From the NCBI RefSeq assembly GCF_900128975.1, contig NZ_FQVC01000019.1, forward strand, positions 1 through 57,401: a stretch of DNA of 57,401 nt, given 5' to 3'. Each line of letters begins with the position of its first letter. The first letter of the stretch is position 1. The notes under the pieces were generated by a model that saw only the letters and a list, made by a program, of their open reading frames with translations, was not told the origin of the DNA and made no database searches. A program made the translations under genes and the position numbers. Positions 24,992 through 33,422 of the stretch are shown piece by piece. The stretch is from Devosia limi DSM 17137 (GTDB lineage: Bacteria; Pseudomonadota; Alphaproteobacteria; Rhizobiales; Devosiaceae).

Positions 24992-25678
24992 TCAGGCCCG
25001 GGCGCCCAACGGTGGCAGGGGGCGGATCCGGCCCATCAGCGCCCGGTAAGGGGCCAGCAGCAGCAGGGCGGCCAGGAACTTGACCATGAAGTCGCCCGAG
25101 GCCAGCGAAGTCCAGAGCGGCACTTCCGGGCCAATGCCGAGCCAGGGGGCCGGGAAGCCCAGCGAACCGTCGGGCAGGCCGAACATGGCGTCGATGCCGG
25201 CCATGGCGGGCGAGAAGGCGACGGTGAAGAAGATCGCGGTATCGATCATCGAGCCAAACAGCGATCCCAGCAGCGGCGGCAGGTACCAGGCGCGGCTGGA
25301 GCGCAGGCGGGAGAAGATGGCGATATCGAGCAGCTGGCCGGTGAGGAACGCCGTGGCCGAGGCCATGGCGATGCGCTGGGTGGTGGCGGGCGAGCCGCCA
25401 GCATTCCAGGGCAGGGGATTATAGCTGAGATAGAACGAGACCCCGAGACCGACAAGAAAGCCGACCAGCACGACGAGACGCGCCTTGCGCGGGCCGTCAT
25501 AGCGGTTGGTCAGGTCCGTGATCAGGAAGGCAAAGGGGAAGGTGAAGGCGCCCCAGGTCAAGAGGTCGGCCAGATTGACCGAGCCGAGCTGCGCCTGCAG
25601 CGGGTAGAGCACCAGGATATTGGACGCGGCGACAACCACGACCATGGCGGCAACAGCCGCCAGGAAGCGAGCAAGCAT
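24992..25678 (-). CDS. queuosine precursor transporter, VUT family (YhhQ-like)
   Basis: 228-residue integral membrane protein with about six hydrophobic segments. The motifs LLTWGAFTFPFAFLITDLTNRYDG and FLTGQLLDIAIFSRLR are the YhhQ/VUT (DUF165) signature. The family imports queuosine precursors (preQ0/preQ1) for tRNA modification. GAGGTG precedes the start. I looked for a preQ1 riboswitch in the 60-base leader and did not find one. It converges on the esterase gene, with a 3-bp gap. Confidence 0.88.
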   Translation of the reverse strand: MLARFLAAVAAMVVVVAASNILVLYPLQAQLGSVNLADLLTWGAFTFPFAFLITDLTNRYDGPRKARLVVLVGFLVGLGVSFYLSYNPLPWNAGGSPATTQRIAMASATAFLTGQLLDIAIFSRLRSSRAWYLPPLLGSLFGSMIDTAIFFTVAFSPAMAGIDAMFGLPDGSLGFPAPWLGIGPEVPLWTSLASGDFMVKFLAALLLLAPYRALMGRIRPLPPLGARA

Positions 25679-25741
25679 TGGAATGCACCTCTATTGAGCG
25701 CTATCCGGCAAAAGACCGGGGCGCGGGGTAGTCTAGCGAAT

Positions 25742-25758
25742 GGGCGTCATGGACGCCC
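25742..25758. repeat. 7-bp inverted repeat beyond the rpmB terminator
   Basis: GGGCGTC-ATG-GACGCCC, just past the T tract of the rpmB terminator and before the YhhQ promoter region. Role unknown. Confidence 0.5.
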
Positions 25759-25760
25759 GT

Positions 25761-25798
25761 AAAATAAAAGCCGCGCGGACCGGAAGGCCTGCGCGGCT
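25761..25798 (-). terminator. Rho-independent terminator of rpmB
   Basis: Minus-strand 8-bp stem AGCCGCGC/GCGCGGCT (25791-25798 with 25769-25776), 14-base loop, then TTTTATTTT. It lies 22 bases after the rpmB stop. Confidence 0.85.
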
Positions 25799-25820
25799 GA
25801 ATTCGGGATGGGCCGGTGGC

Positions 25821-26105
25821 TTACGACGCCAGAGCGGCGCGCACTTCCTTCTTCAGGCCCTGGGCCAGCGGCGACATATCGGCATCGTCCTGCTTGAGCA
25901 GGAAGGCATCCAGACCACCGCGGTGTTCGACGGTGCGCAGGGCAGCTGCCGAAATGCGCAGCTTCACCGGGCGCGCCAGGGCGTCCGAGAGCAGGGTCAC
26001 ATTCACCAGATTGGGAAGGAAGCGGCGGCGGGTGCGGTTGAGGGCGTGGGACACGTTGTTCCCGGTCATTACACCCTTGCCAGTCAGTTCACAGCGACGT
26101 GCCAT
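25821..26105 (-). CDS. rpmB: 50S ribosomal protein L28
   Basis: 94-residue ribosomal protein. N-terminal MARRCELTGKGVMTGNNVSHA and TRRRFLPNL are diagnostic of L28 in Alphaproteobacteria. AGGA precedes the ATG. It is a monocistronic unit with a strong terminator and a likely promoter at 26189-26217. The divergent neighbour is a DUF3108 gene, an arrangement common in related genomes. Confidence 0.97.
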   Translation of the reverse strand: MARRCELTGKGVMTGNNVSHALNRTRRRFLPNLVNVTLLSDALARPVKLRISAAALRTVEHRGGLDAFLLKQDDADMSPLAQGLKKEVRAALAS

Positions 26106-26188
26106 TTGGAGATATCCTAATTTGTGTAAAGGTCCTGCGTGGCGGGTTATCCCGCGACGGGCCTCGATTGTTGTGAAATCTTGGCCGG

Positions 26189-26217
26189 TCTTTAGAGAAA
26201 AGGGGTGCTGCCGTCAA
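26189..26217 (-). promoter_or_regulatory. predicted rpmB promoter
   Basis: Minus strand TTGACG (26212-26217), 17-base spacer, TAAAGA (26189-26194). The -35 is close to consensus and the -10 is weak. The leader would be about 75 bases. Confidence 0.4.
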
Positions 26218-26354
26218 GGTAAGCTGGTGCTCAAACGCCCGCGAGCGCCTTGCAAGGGCCTCGGGAGGGAGGCACCTTTTGACTTTACGTGATTCGTTGG
26301 CCGGTTCGGGCCGGGTCACGCCCTGGCCCCAGTGCCGATAAAGAGACGACACCC

Positions 26355-27137
26355 GTGACCTTTTTTCGTTTTGCCTCTGCCCTTGGGCTTGCCGCCTGCC
26401 TCGCCATCCCGGCGCAGGCCGCCGATGTGCAGGCCAGCGCCAGCTATGTGATCAGCCTGGGCGGCATCAATGTCGCCAGCGTGGCGGTCGACCTGAGCGA
26501 TAACGGCTCGCGCTACGAACTGGACCTCAAGGCCAATGTGGCCGGGCTGGGCTCGCTGGTGGCGAGCGGCACGGCGGCCATGGTGTCCAAGGGCCGCGTC
26601 AATGGCTCGGCGTTGATCTCGGAGACATTCGATCTCAATACCCGCGCCAATGGCGAGACCTTCTCGGTCGATGTCGACTATGCCGGGGGCAGTGTTGCAG
26701 GGTTCAAGGTCGAGCCGCCGCTGCTGGACAATTACAACCGGGTGCCGATCGAGCGCAGTCACCTCAATGGCGTCGGCGACATGCTGTCTTCCTTCGTCAT
26801 CAAGGGCGGCGCCTTCGACAGGAGCCTCTGCCAGCGCAAGGTGAACATCTTTACCGGCGTCGAGCGCTTCAACATTGCCATGGCGTTTGCCGCCAATGAT
26901 GAGGCGACCTCGCCGCGCACCGGCTATCAGGGGCCGGTCGTGCTGTGCAATCTGCGCTACACGCCGGTATCGGGCCACTTCACCACATCGGAAATCACCA
27001 ATTATCTTGCCGACAGCGACCGCATCCTGATCTGGTATGCGCCGCTGGGCGAGACCGGCTATGTCATCCCCTACCGCGTGCTGCTCAGCACCAATATGGG
27101 TGACCTGTCGATGGTGCTGACGCAGATGCGCAGCTGA
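26355..27137 (+). CDS. exported DUF3108 domain protein
   Basis: 260 residues from a GTG start at 26355; the frame extends upstream but only this start gives a clean signal peptide, MTFFRFASALGLAACLAIPAQAA. The mature part is a beta-rich DUF3108 domain with SYVISLGGINVASVAVDL and the closing IPYRVLLSTNMGDLSMVL. Two Cys (CQRK and VVLCNL) could pair in the periplasm. Family function is unknown. It is the last gene before the 2.1-kb repeat-rich gap. Confidence 0.85.
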   Translation: MTFFRFASALGLAACLAIPAQAADVQASASYVISLGGINVASVAVDLSDNGSRYELDLKANVAGLGSLVASGTAAMVSKGRVNGSALISETFDLNTRANGETFSVDVDYAGGSVAGFKVEPPLLDNYNRVPIERSHLNGVGDMLSSFVIKGGAFDRSLCQRKVNIFTGVERFNIAMAFAANDEATSPRTGYQGPVVLCNLRYTPVSGHFTTSEITNYLADSDRILIWYAPLGETGYVIPYRVLLSTNMGDLSMVLTQMRS

Positions 27138-27348
27138 CCGTCGCACCTGCTGCACCGACAATGTTTCCTCGCAATCGCACCCCTTGCCCTCTCCCCTGAG
27201 GGCGAGCGGGCGGTCGGCGTTCGAGCCGATTTCGGCTAGATCACGCTTTCCATTCCCCACGCGCTCGGCCACGAGACTTAACAATACCTTAGCGGGGGCG
27301 CTGTCCCGGGCTGGGACGGTCAACGGCTTTATCCTCAATTTCGAAGTT

Positions 27349-27384
27349 TTTTCACCCCGGTTGCTGCCGCATTCGGGGTGAAAA
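27349..27384. repeat. 11-bp inverted repeat
   Basis: TTTTCACCCCG (27349-27359) and its complement (27374-27384), 14-base spacer. It could act as a hairpin or as an operator; it has T-rich and A-rich flanks but lies 210 bp from the preceding gene. Confidence 0.65.
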
Positions 27385-27719
27385 GGTGCGCCGGTCTGTC
27401 GGACATTGGCGTTAAGGTCTTGTTCGTAAAGGGCTCTGGCGGGGCAATCTTTACGCTTTGGTAAGGATGATGAACGGGTTTGGCTGGGTTTTGGATGGGT
27501 TCGGCGCCTGAGGCAGTGGCGTAGTGGGTGGGCTGGTGCCCAGCGACTATGGGCTGGGGTGAACAAAGCCGCATTCTCTCCGTTGCTCCGATTCGATCCG
27601 TGTTCGTTCTTGGTTTGCACCAAAGGTTAATGGAGCGGGCGCGACTGGCCGCGGGCTGTCCCGTTCTGGACGTGTTGTGGCGCCGCCTGGCGAGGCCGGC
27701 GGTTGGACGGGACTGCGTT

Positions 27720-27779
27720 GCATGCGGCGAGACGGGCCTCATGAGTTTTGAATATGCGAGACACCGCCTCGCCGCATGC
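27720..27779. repeat. 12-bp inverted repeat with 36-bp spacer
   Basis: GCATGCGGCGAG (27720-27731) and its exact complement CTCGCCGCATGC (27768-27779). The GC-rich arms enclose an AT-richer spacer. Confidence 0.7.
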
Positions 27780-28013
27780 GATGGGTTTTCTGGAACTCAG
27801 GTGCGGCCGACCTTTTGAGCTTAGGCCGACACAGCCCCCATGGACCCAAGGGGAGGCGAACGCCCCCCTCTCCCATCTGCCTCCCACAAGCCGGTTCGCG
27901 CGACCCCGCAGCTATCGTGGGTGAGTGCGGGGAGTATGCGGGCGGGTGGAGGGGGCGGGGATAAGTTTCGGTTTTGTCGTCATTCAGTGGCTGCGGGGAC
28001 CCCCACCCTTGAT

Positions 28014-28035
28014 CCCTCCCCCCCAGGGGGGAGGG
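28014..28035. repeat. REP-like palindrome, CCCTCCCC family
   Basis: CCCTCCCC-type arm and GGGGAGGG arm, preceded by CCCCCACCCTTGAT as in the copies at 34249-34269 and inside the 307-bp repeat. Confidence 0.7.
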
Positions 28036-28082
28036 TGTCGCAGTCGGTATACCCCCCCCAAATTACCGGGGGTGCCCGGGCG

Positions 28083-28389
28083 TGACCCGCGGGTCTCGGG
28101 GCACAATCGCTGTGCGGTGCGGAGGAGAGTGGCCCACGGATCAGGCCCGTGGGCAGCACGGTGGGTGGATTTTGACCCGAGTTTGCGGCGCCATACCCCC
28201 ACCCTGCTCGATGACGGACTTAGCAACCTAAGTCCTATCTCGCTTCCCTCCCCACAAGGGGGAGGGATGTCGACTGATGGAGTGGTGATGGAGCAAGCAG
28301 TCATCTCCCTCCCCCCTTTGTGGGAGGGATCAAGGGTGGGGGTGCTGACGGGCATAGTCTCGCCCAGTTCACTGGGCTGCCCGCGGGCT
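28083..28389. repeat. 307-bp tandem duplication, unit 1
   Basis: Begins TGACCCGCGGGTCT and repeats exactly 307 bases later. It contains a CCCTCCCC palindrome, a second oppositely oriented palindrome and a GCCCACGG-type palindrome. Roughly nine of ten bases are shared with unit 2. Confidence 0.85.
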
Positions 28390-28696
28390 TGACCCGCGGG
28401 TCTCGGGTCGCAGCCGCTGGGCCGTGGGGAGGAGAGTGGCCCACGGGTCAGGCCGGTGGGCAGCGCGGTGGGTGGATTTTGACCTGAGTTTGCGGCGCCA
28501 TACCCCCACCCTGCTCGATGACGGACTTAGCAAGCTAAGTCCTATCTCGCTTCCCTCCCCACAAGGGGGAGGGATGTCGACTGATGGAATGGTGATGGAG
28601 CAAGCAGTCATCTCCCTCCCCCCCTTGTGGGAGGGATCAAGGGTGGGGGTGCTGACGGGCATAGTCTCGCCCAGTTCACGGGGCTGCCCGCGGGCT
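28390..28696. repeat. 307-bp tandem duplication, unit 2
   Basis: Second copy. The block from the GTTTGCGGCGCC segment (28488) to the GACGGGCATAGTCTC segment is almost identical to that of unit 1. Confidence 0.85.
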
Positions 28697-28750
28697 TGAC
28701 CCGCGGGTCTGGTGCCGCAGCCGCTGGGCCGTGGCAGCGCGGTGGGTGGG
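28697..28750. repeat. partial third unit of the 307-bp repeat
   Basis: Starts with the same TGACCCGCGGGTCT, continues with CGCAGCCGCTGGGCCGTGG, then jumps over about 35 bases to GCAGCGCGGTGGGTGG and ends. It marks the junction of the duplication. Confidence 0.7.
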
Positions 28751-29183
28751 GGATGGAGGCGCGGCTCGCGAAACGCGGGCGGGATGTGGTTATAGTTAAC
28801 GCAAGGCTAACGCGGGGCGGGTCCAGGAATGGGACGGTCAAGGGCCGGAGGAGTGAAGAGGGGCGCGGAGAGGGCAGGGACGCTGGGGTGGAGAGTGTCA
28901 AGGTGACAAAAATCTTTGCGCGGCATGGATTTACCTCTCGTTCACAGGTCGAGTCGGCGGCGGTGAAAAGGCGAGAAATTAACGGTCTGGTAGGGATGAT
29001 GAACGGGTTCTATGGGGAATGCGCCGGGAAAACACCAGATGATGAGGTGTTAGTGCCTGGGACGGGGCAGACCCACCACGGGCAGTAGGGAACAAAACCA
29101 GATTCACCGAGTCGCACCGATTCGGTTCTGGTTCGTTCCCCTCTCGTTCCGATTGTGATCAGTCGATAAAATGGGTCGCATAA

Positions 29184-29204
29184 ACTGTCCTTTCGTGGGA
29201 CAGT
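29184..29204. repeat. inverted repeat upstream of helicase
   Basis: ACTGTCC (29184-29190) and GGACAGT (29198-29204), 7-base spacer, shortly after a -10-like TAAAAT at 29167. It could be an operator for the helicase gene; no -35 is evident. Confidence 0.45.
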
Positions 29205-29250
29205 ATGGCAACACTCGTAACCGTCCGCTCGACGCCCTACATTGGCGGCA

Positions 29251-32200
29251 ATGACCTTCGCACCCTATCAATCGCTCAAGGCGATTCTCGGCCCCACCAA
29301 TACCGGCAAGACCTACTTTGCCATCGAGCGCATGCTGGCCCATCCCACCGGGATGATCGGGCTGCCGCTGCGTCTGCTGGCGCGCGAGGTTTACCAGCGC
29401 GTGGTGGAGCGAGTTGGCGCCCAGGCGGTGGCGCTGATTACCGGGGAAGAGCGCATCGTGCCGGCGCGGCCGCGATTCTGGGTGTGCACGGTGGAAGCCA
29501 TGCCCACCGATATCCGGGTCGATTGCGTCGCCATCGATGAAATCCAGACAGCGATCGACTTTGACCGCGGGCATGTGTTTACCGATCGCATCCTGCATCT
29601 GCGCGGCACCCGCGAGACGCTGTTCCTGGGCGCGGGGACGATGGCGGGCGTGATCAAGCGGCTGCTGCCCGATGTCGAAATCATCGACCGACCGCGATTC
29701 TCGCATCTGACCTATGCCGGCTCCAAGAAGATCTCGCGCCAGCCGACCCGCTCGGCCATCGTCGCCTTCTCGGCCCGGCAGGTCTATGCGATTGCCGAAC
29801 TGATCCGGCGCGAGCGCGGCGGGGCGGCGGTGGTGATGGGGGCGCTGAGCCCGCGTACCCGCAATGCACAGGTCGAGCTCTACCAGAATGGCGACGTGGA
29901 TTTCCTGGTGGCGACCGATGCCATCGGCATGGGGCTGAACCTCGATATCCATCACATCGCCTTTGCCGACGACACCAAATTCGACGGGCACCAGAGCCGG
30001 CCATTGACGGCGGCCGAACTGGGCCAGATCGCCGGACGGGCCGGTCGACATGCCCGCAATGGCACCTTTGGCGTCACCGGCGGCACCGAAGGATTTGACG
30101 AAGAAATGGTCGTGGCGCTGGAAACGCACGACTTCGATCCGGTCAAAGTGCTGCAATGGCGCAACAATCGGCTGGATTTTTCATCCATCCCGGCCCTGCT
30201 CAACAGCCTGGAACGCGCCCCCGAGCACCGCAGCCTGACAAGGGTGCCGATCGCCACCGACCAGCGGGCCCTGGAGTTCGTGGCCCGCAATGAAGCAGGG
30301 GCACTGGCACGGGGACTGGATGGGGCGCGCCTGCTGTGGGAGGTGTGCCAAACCCCGGATTACCAAGGAATTTCGCCCGCGGCGCATGGCGAAATCGTCA
30401 CGCGAATTTATTCAGATTTGAAACGAAATGGCGCCGTCAATGCGGACTGGATTGCCGAGCAGGTGCGGTTTTGCGACAATACGAGCGGCGATATTGACAC
30501 GCTCAGCAACCGGATCAAGCAAATCCGGACCTGGACCTTTGTCGCCAACCGTAAAAACTGGCTTGCAGACCCATCACATTGGCGCGAAAAGACCCGTGAT
30601 ATAGAAGATCGGCTGAGCGACGCTTTGCATGAGCGTCTCACCCAGCGATTCGTGGACCGGCGGACCAGCGTTCTACTCCGCCACCTGAAAGACAAACGTA
30701 TGGCATCTCCCGAGATCAATGAACGTGGCGAAGTACGGCTGGAAGGCCATCTGATCGGCACGCTCGAAGGCTTCCGTTTCACCCTGGCGCGCAATGACGG
30801 CGACGTCGATGCGAAGGGACTGCGGACCGCCGCCGATCACGTGGTGGCGCCCGAAATCCACAATCGCGCCGACCGGCTGGCCGGGGCGCCGAACGAGGAA
30901 TTCGTGCTGGCGACCGACGGGCGCATGCGCTGGAAGGGCGATGTCATCGCCGAACTGGTCGAGGGCGACGCGCTGCTGCGCCCCCGGATCCTGATTCTGG
31001 CCGATGAAACGCTGACCGGCACCGACCTCGAACGCGTGCAGGACCGGCTGAACCTGTGGCTGCGCCACCATATCAATACCGTGCTGGAGCCGGTGATGGC
31101 GCTGGAAGCGCCGGCCGATCTCGATGGTCCGGCTCGTGGCATTGCCTTCCAGCTGTTCGAGCATCTTGGCCTTATTCCGCGTGCCCAGGTGGCCGAGGAG
31201 GTCAAGGGGCTCGACCAGGACGTGCGCGGCAAGATGCGCAAGCTGGGGATCAAGTTCGGCGCCTATCACATCTATCTGCCGCTGAGCCTGAAGCCGGCGC
31301 CGCGCGAACTGGCGCTGATTCTGTTCGCCCTGCGCAATGGCGGCATCCGCCAGCCGGGCGTCACCGATATTCCGCATATCGTGCTGTCGGGCCGGACGTC
31401 GTTCCTGGTCGATCCGGAAGTCGATGTCCGGCTTTACGAAATCGCCGGCTTCAAGGTGGCAGGCAAGCGGGCGGTGCGCGTCGATATTCTCGAGCGCCTG
31501 GCCGATATCATCCGGCCGTTGATCTCGCTCGATCCGAGCCGCATCGAAGGCGAGCCCCCGGCGGGCGCTGCCGAAGGCAATGGCTTCCGGGTGACGGTCG
31601 AAATGACCTCGCTGCTGGGCTGCTCGGGCGAAGATTTCGCCTCGATCCTGACCTCGCTGGGCTATCGCCTGCGCCGTACGCCGAAGGTGGTTGCGGTGGC
31701 GGCCCCGGCAGCTGAAGCGACGGCGGAGGCGCCGGCGCTTGAGGAAGTGCTGGCAGAAAATCCGGCCGAGATCGAGCCGAGCCCGGCGCTTGACGGTGAA
31801 GCTGCTGCCCCAGCGGTGGTGGCCGACGCCGATATCCCGGCGACGACGATCATCGAAGCCGCGCCAGCGACTGCCGAGACGAATGAGGCGGTTGCGGCGG
31901 CCGAAACGGGCGAAGCCGTTTCAGCGAATGAAACAGTTGAGACTGTTTCGGTGGAGCCAGAGTTCGATGAAGTTTGGTTCCCCGGCGGCAAGCGCCAGGA
32001 CAATGCCAAGCGCCATGGTGGCCGGCGCGAACAGCGCGGCGGGGGTGCCGAAGGCGGGCAGCGCCCGCCCCGTCACGAGCGCCAGCGTCCGGCGGCCCGA
32101 CCGGCCAATCGCCGTCCCGAGGGTGAAGTGCAGGACCTGAGCAAGGCGGCCCATCTCAATGGCAAGGCGCGGTTTGAAAACCGGGCCAAGGCCGAGGCGC

Positions 32201-32343
32201 GCCCGCGCTTCGACAAGCCACGCGGCGATGCAGTGCGCCAGGACAATACCAGGCCGGCGCAGCGCGACGAGCGCAAGGTGGCCTTCGATCCCGATAGCCC
32301 GTTCGCGGCCCTGGCTGCGCTGCGCGGCAAGAAGCCCGAGTAA
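29251..32343 (+). CDS. SUV3-like superfamily 2 helicase (MgpS-like)
   Basis: 1030 residues from the ATG at 29251. The N-terminal helicase core has Walker A GPTNTGKT (14-21), the DExH box as DEIQ (96-99), SUV3 style, and motif VI QIAGRAGRHARNGTFGVTGG. Residues about 430-800 form the accessory domain. The last 200 residues are disordered: an Ala/Glu-rich acidic stretch, then an Arg/Gly/Pro-rich basic tail, suggesting RNA or DNA binding. The related SUV3 works with RNA degradation machinery. It overlaps none of its neighbours and starts 3 bases before the S4 gene's frame. Family knowledge supports a helicase; the substrate is inferred. Confidence 0.9.
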   Translation: MTFAPYQSLKAILGPTNTGKTYFAIERMLAHPTGMIGLPLRLLAREVYQRVVERVGAQAVALITGEERIVPARPRFWVCTVEAMPTDIRVDCVAIDEIQTAIDFDRGHVFTDRILHLRGTRETLFLGAGTMAGVIKRLLPDVEIIDRPRFSHLTYAGSKKISRQPTRSAIVAFSARQVYAIAELIRRERGGAAVVMGALSPRTRNAQVELYQNGDVDFLVATDAIGMGLNLDIHHIAFADDTKFDGHQSRPLTAAELGQIAGRAGRHARNGTFGVTGGTEGFDEEMVVALETHDFDPVKVLQWRNNRLDFSSIPALLNSLERAPEHRSLTRVPIATDQRALEFVARNEAGALARGLDGARLLWEVCQTPDYQGISPAAHGEIVTRIYSDLKRNGAVNADWIAEQVRFCDNTSGDIDTLSNRIKQIRTWTFVANRKNWLADPSHWREKTRDIEDRLSDALHERLTQRFVDRRTSVLLRHLKDKRMASPEINERGEVRLEGHLIGTLEGFRFTLARNDGDVDAKGLRTAADHVVAPEIHNRADRLAGAPNEEFVLATDGRMRWKGDVIAELVEGDALLRPRILILADETLTGTDLERVQDRLNLWLRHHINTVLEPVMALEAPADLDGPARGIAFQLFEHLGLIPRAQVAEEVKGLDQDVRGKMRKLGIKFGAYHIYLPLSLKPAPRELALILFALRNGGIRQPGVTDIPHIVLSGRTSFLVDPEVDVRLYEIAGFKVAGKRAVRVDILERLADIIRPLISLDPSRIEGEPPAGAAEGNGFRVTVEMTSLLGCSGEDFASILTSLGYRLRRTPKVVAVAAPAAEATAEAPALEEVLAENPAEIEPSPALDGEAAAPAVVADADIPATTIIEAAPATAETNEAVAAAETGEAVSANETVETVSVEPEFDEVWFPGGKRQDNAKRHGGRREQRGGGAEGGQRPPRHERQRPAARPANRRPEGEVQDLSKAAHLNGKARFENRAKAEARPRFDKPRGDAVRQDNTRPAQRDERKVAFDPDSPFAALAALRGKKPE

Positions 32344-32346
32344 GGA

Positions 32347-32757
32347 TTGGCAGGGCCGGTTCCCCCGGCGCCCCGCAAGGAGCGCCTGGACAGGTTCCTG
32401 TTCTTTTCGCGCGCCATCAAATCGCGCACCCTGGCGCAAAAGGTCATCGAGACCGGCGCCATCCGCGTCAATTCCGAACGCATGATCGCCAGCGACCACA
32501 AGGTGGGCGCTGGCGATGTGCTGACCATGGCCGTCCATAATCGCATTATCGTCTGGAAGATCCTCGATTGCGGCACGCGGCGCGGCCCGGCCAGCGAGGC
32601 GATGACGCTGTATGAGGACCTGTCGCCGCCCGTCCTGCCGCGTGAGGAGCGCTCGCCCTATGACGCAGCGATTGCCGAGCGCGACCCCGGCAGCGGGCGG
32701 CCGACCAAGCGGGAGCGGCGGCTGACGGACAAGTTGCGGGACGGGGACGAGGAGTAG
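32347..32757 (+). CDS. S4-domain RNA-binding protein (Hsp15-like)
   Basis: 136 residues. The S4 domain, RLDRFLFFSRAIKSRTLAQKVIETGAIRVNSER, occupies about 12-75 and resembles Hsp15, which rescues stalled 50S subunits. A charged C-terminal tail follows, ending KRERRLTDKLRDGDEE. The only in-frame start is TTG at 32347, three bases after the helicase stop; AAGGA touches it, so initiation may depend on readthrough from the helicase. The pairing of this gene with the helicase is recurrent in Hyphomicrobiales. Confidence 0.87.
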   Translation: MAGPVPPAPRKERLDRFLFFSRAIKSRTLAQKVIETGAIRVNSERMIASDHKVGAGDVLTMAVHNRIIVWKILDCGTRRGPASEAMTLYEDLSPPVLPREERSPYDAAIAERDPGSGRPTKRERRLTDKLRDGDEE

Positions 32758-32928
32758 CGGGCTGAGCCCGATGGGCCTCGCGGGAATGACCCGGTGGAAA
32801 GTTCAGAGCGAAAGCTCTTTCTCTCATGGGGAGCGGCGCGCCAATCCGTCCTACGGCGCAGCCTTGCAGCGGGGGTGAAAACGGTTTAGCACCGGTCCCG
32901 TTGAGACTCCCCTTGGACTGCCCTCCAC

Positions 32929-33267
32929 ATGACCTACATCGTCACTGACAATTGCATTAAGTGCAAATACACCGATTGCGTCGAGGTTTGCCCCGTCGAC
33001 TGCTTTTATGAAGGCGAGAACATGCTCGTCATTCATCCGGACGAATGTATCGACTGTGGTGTGTGCGAACCGGAATGTCCGGCGGAAGCAATTCGGCCCG
33101 ATACCGAAAGCGGGCTCGACAAGTGGCTCGAGATCAATACGAAATATGCTTCGATCTGGCCGAACTTGTCTGAACGGCGTGATCCGCCTGCTGACGCCAA
33201 GGCATTCGATGGCGAAGAAGGCAAGTTTGAAAAATACTTCTCCGCTACGCCCGGCGAAGGCGATTGA
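32929..33267 (+). CDS. fdxA: 7Fe ferredoxin FdxA
   Basis: 112-residue electron carrier with one 3Fe-4S and one 4Fe-4S cluster. Cys 9, 17, 21, 40, 43, 46 and 50 are the cluster ligands; Cys12 and Cys25 are extra, as usual in FdxA. The 50-residue C-terminal extension with IWPNLSERRDPPADA is characteristic. About 170 bp separate it from the S4 gene and no clear Shine-Dalgarno is seen. A terminator-like hairpin follows at 33400-33422. Confidence 0.95.
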   Translation: MTYIVTDNCIKCKYTDCVEVCPVDCFYEGENMLVIHPDECIDCGVCEPECPAEAIRPDTESGLDKWLEINTKYASIWPNLSERRDPPADAKAFDGEEGKFEKYFSATPGEGD

Positions 33268-33341
33268 CGGGACTCAACGCGGAATAGTCGTTGCGGCAAC
33301 GGACCTCGAACAGGCCCGCGAAGACTGCTGATTCGTAGTTT

Positions 33342-33370
33342 TTGATTCTGCTGAAATATTGTGCTATGGT
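33342..33370 (+). promoter_or_regulatory. predicted promoter upstream of carD
   Basis: TTGATT (33342-33347), 17-base spacer, TATGGT (33365-33370); each hexamer matches consensus at four of six bases. It lies upstream of the hairpin at 33400, so transcripts would pass through it. Confidence 0.45.
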
Positions 33371-33399
33371 GCTCCTATATGCAGTTGAGCCCGTCACCC

Positions 33400-33422
33400 G
33401 TGCCGTCAGGCACATTTTTTTT
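33400..33422 (+). terminator. terminator or attenuator upstream of carD
   Basis: Stem GTGCC/GGCAC, GTCA loop, A, then eight T. It is 130 bp after fdxA and 155 bp before carD. The stem is short but the T run is long. Confidence 0.6.

Larger units (their letters stand above)
27138..29250. other. 2.1-kb non-coding, repeat-rich interval
   Basis: No reading frame here has protein-like composition; the open frames are low-complexity translations of palindromes and duplicated DNA. It contains inverted repeats at 27349-27384 and 27720-27779, a REP-like element at 28014-28035, the 307-bp tandem duplication from 28083 and a 7-bp hairpin at 29184-29204. A short similar stretch, GGTAAGGATGATGAACGGGT near 27462, recurs with one change near 28989. 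The helicase promoter must lie at the right end. Confidence 0.75.

Noticed and set aside
25679..25740. preQ1 riboswitch before the queuosine-precursor transporter
   Set aside because: The 60-base leader lacks the preQ1-I pseudoknot pattern and A-rich tail, and is too short for the other classes.
27984..28662. Two nearly identical minus-strand frames of 123 and 97 codons
   Set aside because: They are the same 307-bp repeat translated twice. The proline-rich products are an artefact of the palindromes.
28627..29088. 153-codon plus-strand frame in the repeat region
   Set aside because: It begins inside the duplicated palindromes and translates to Gly/Arg-rich low-complexity sequence with no ribosome site.
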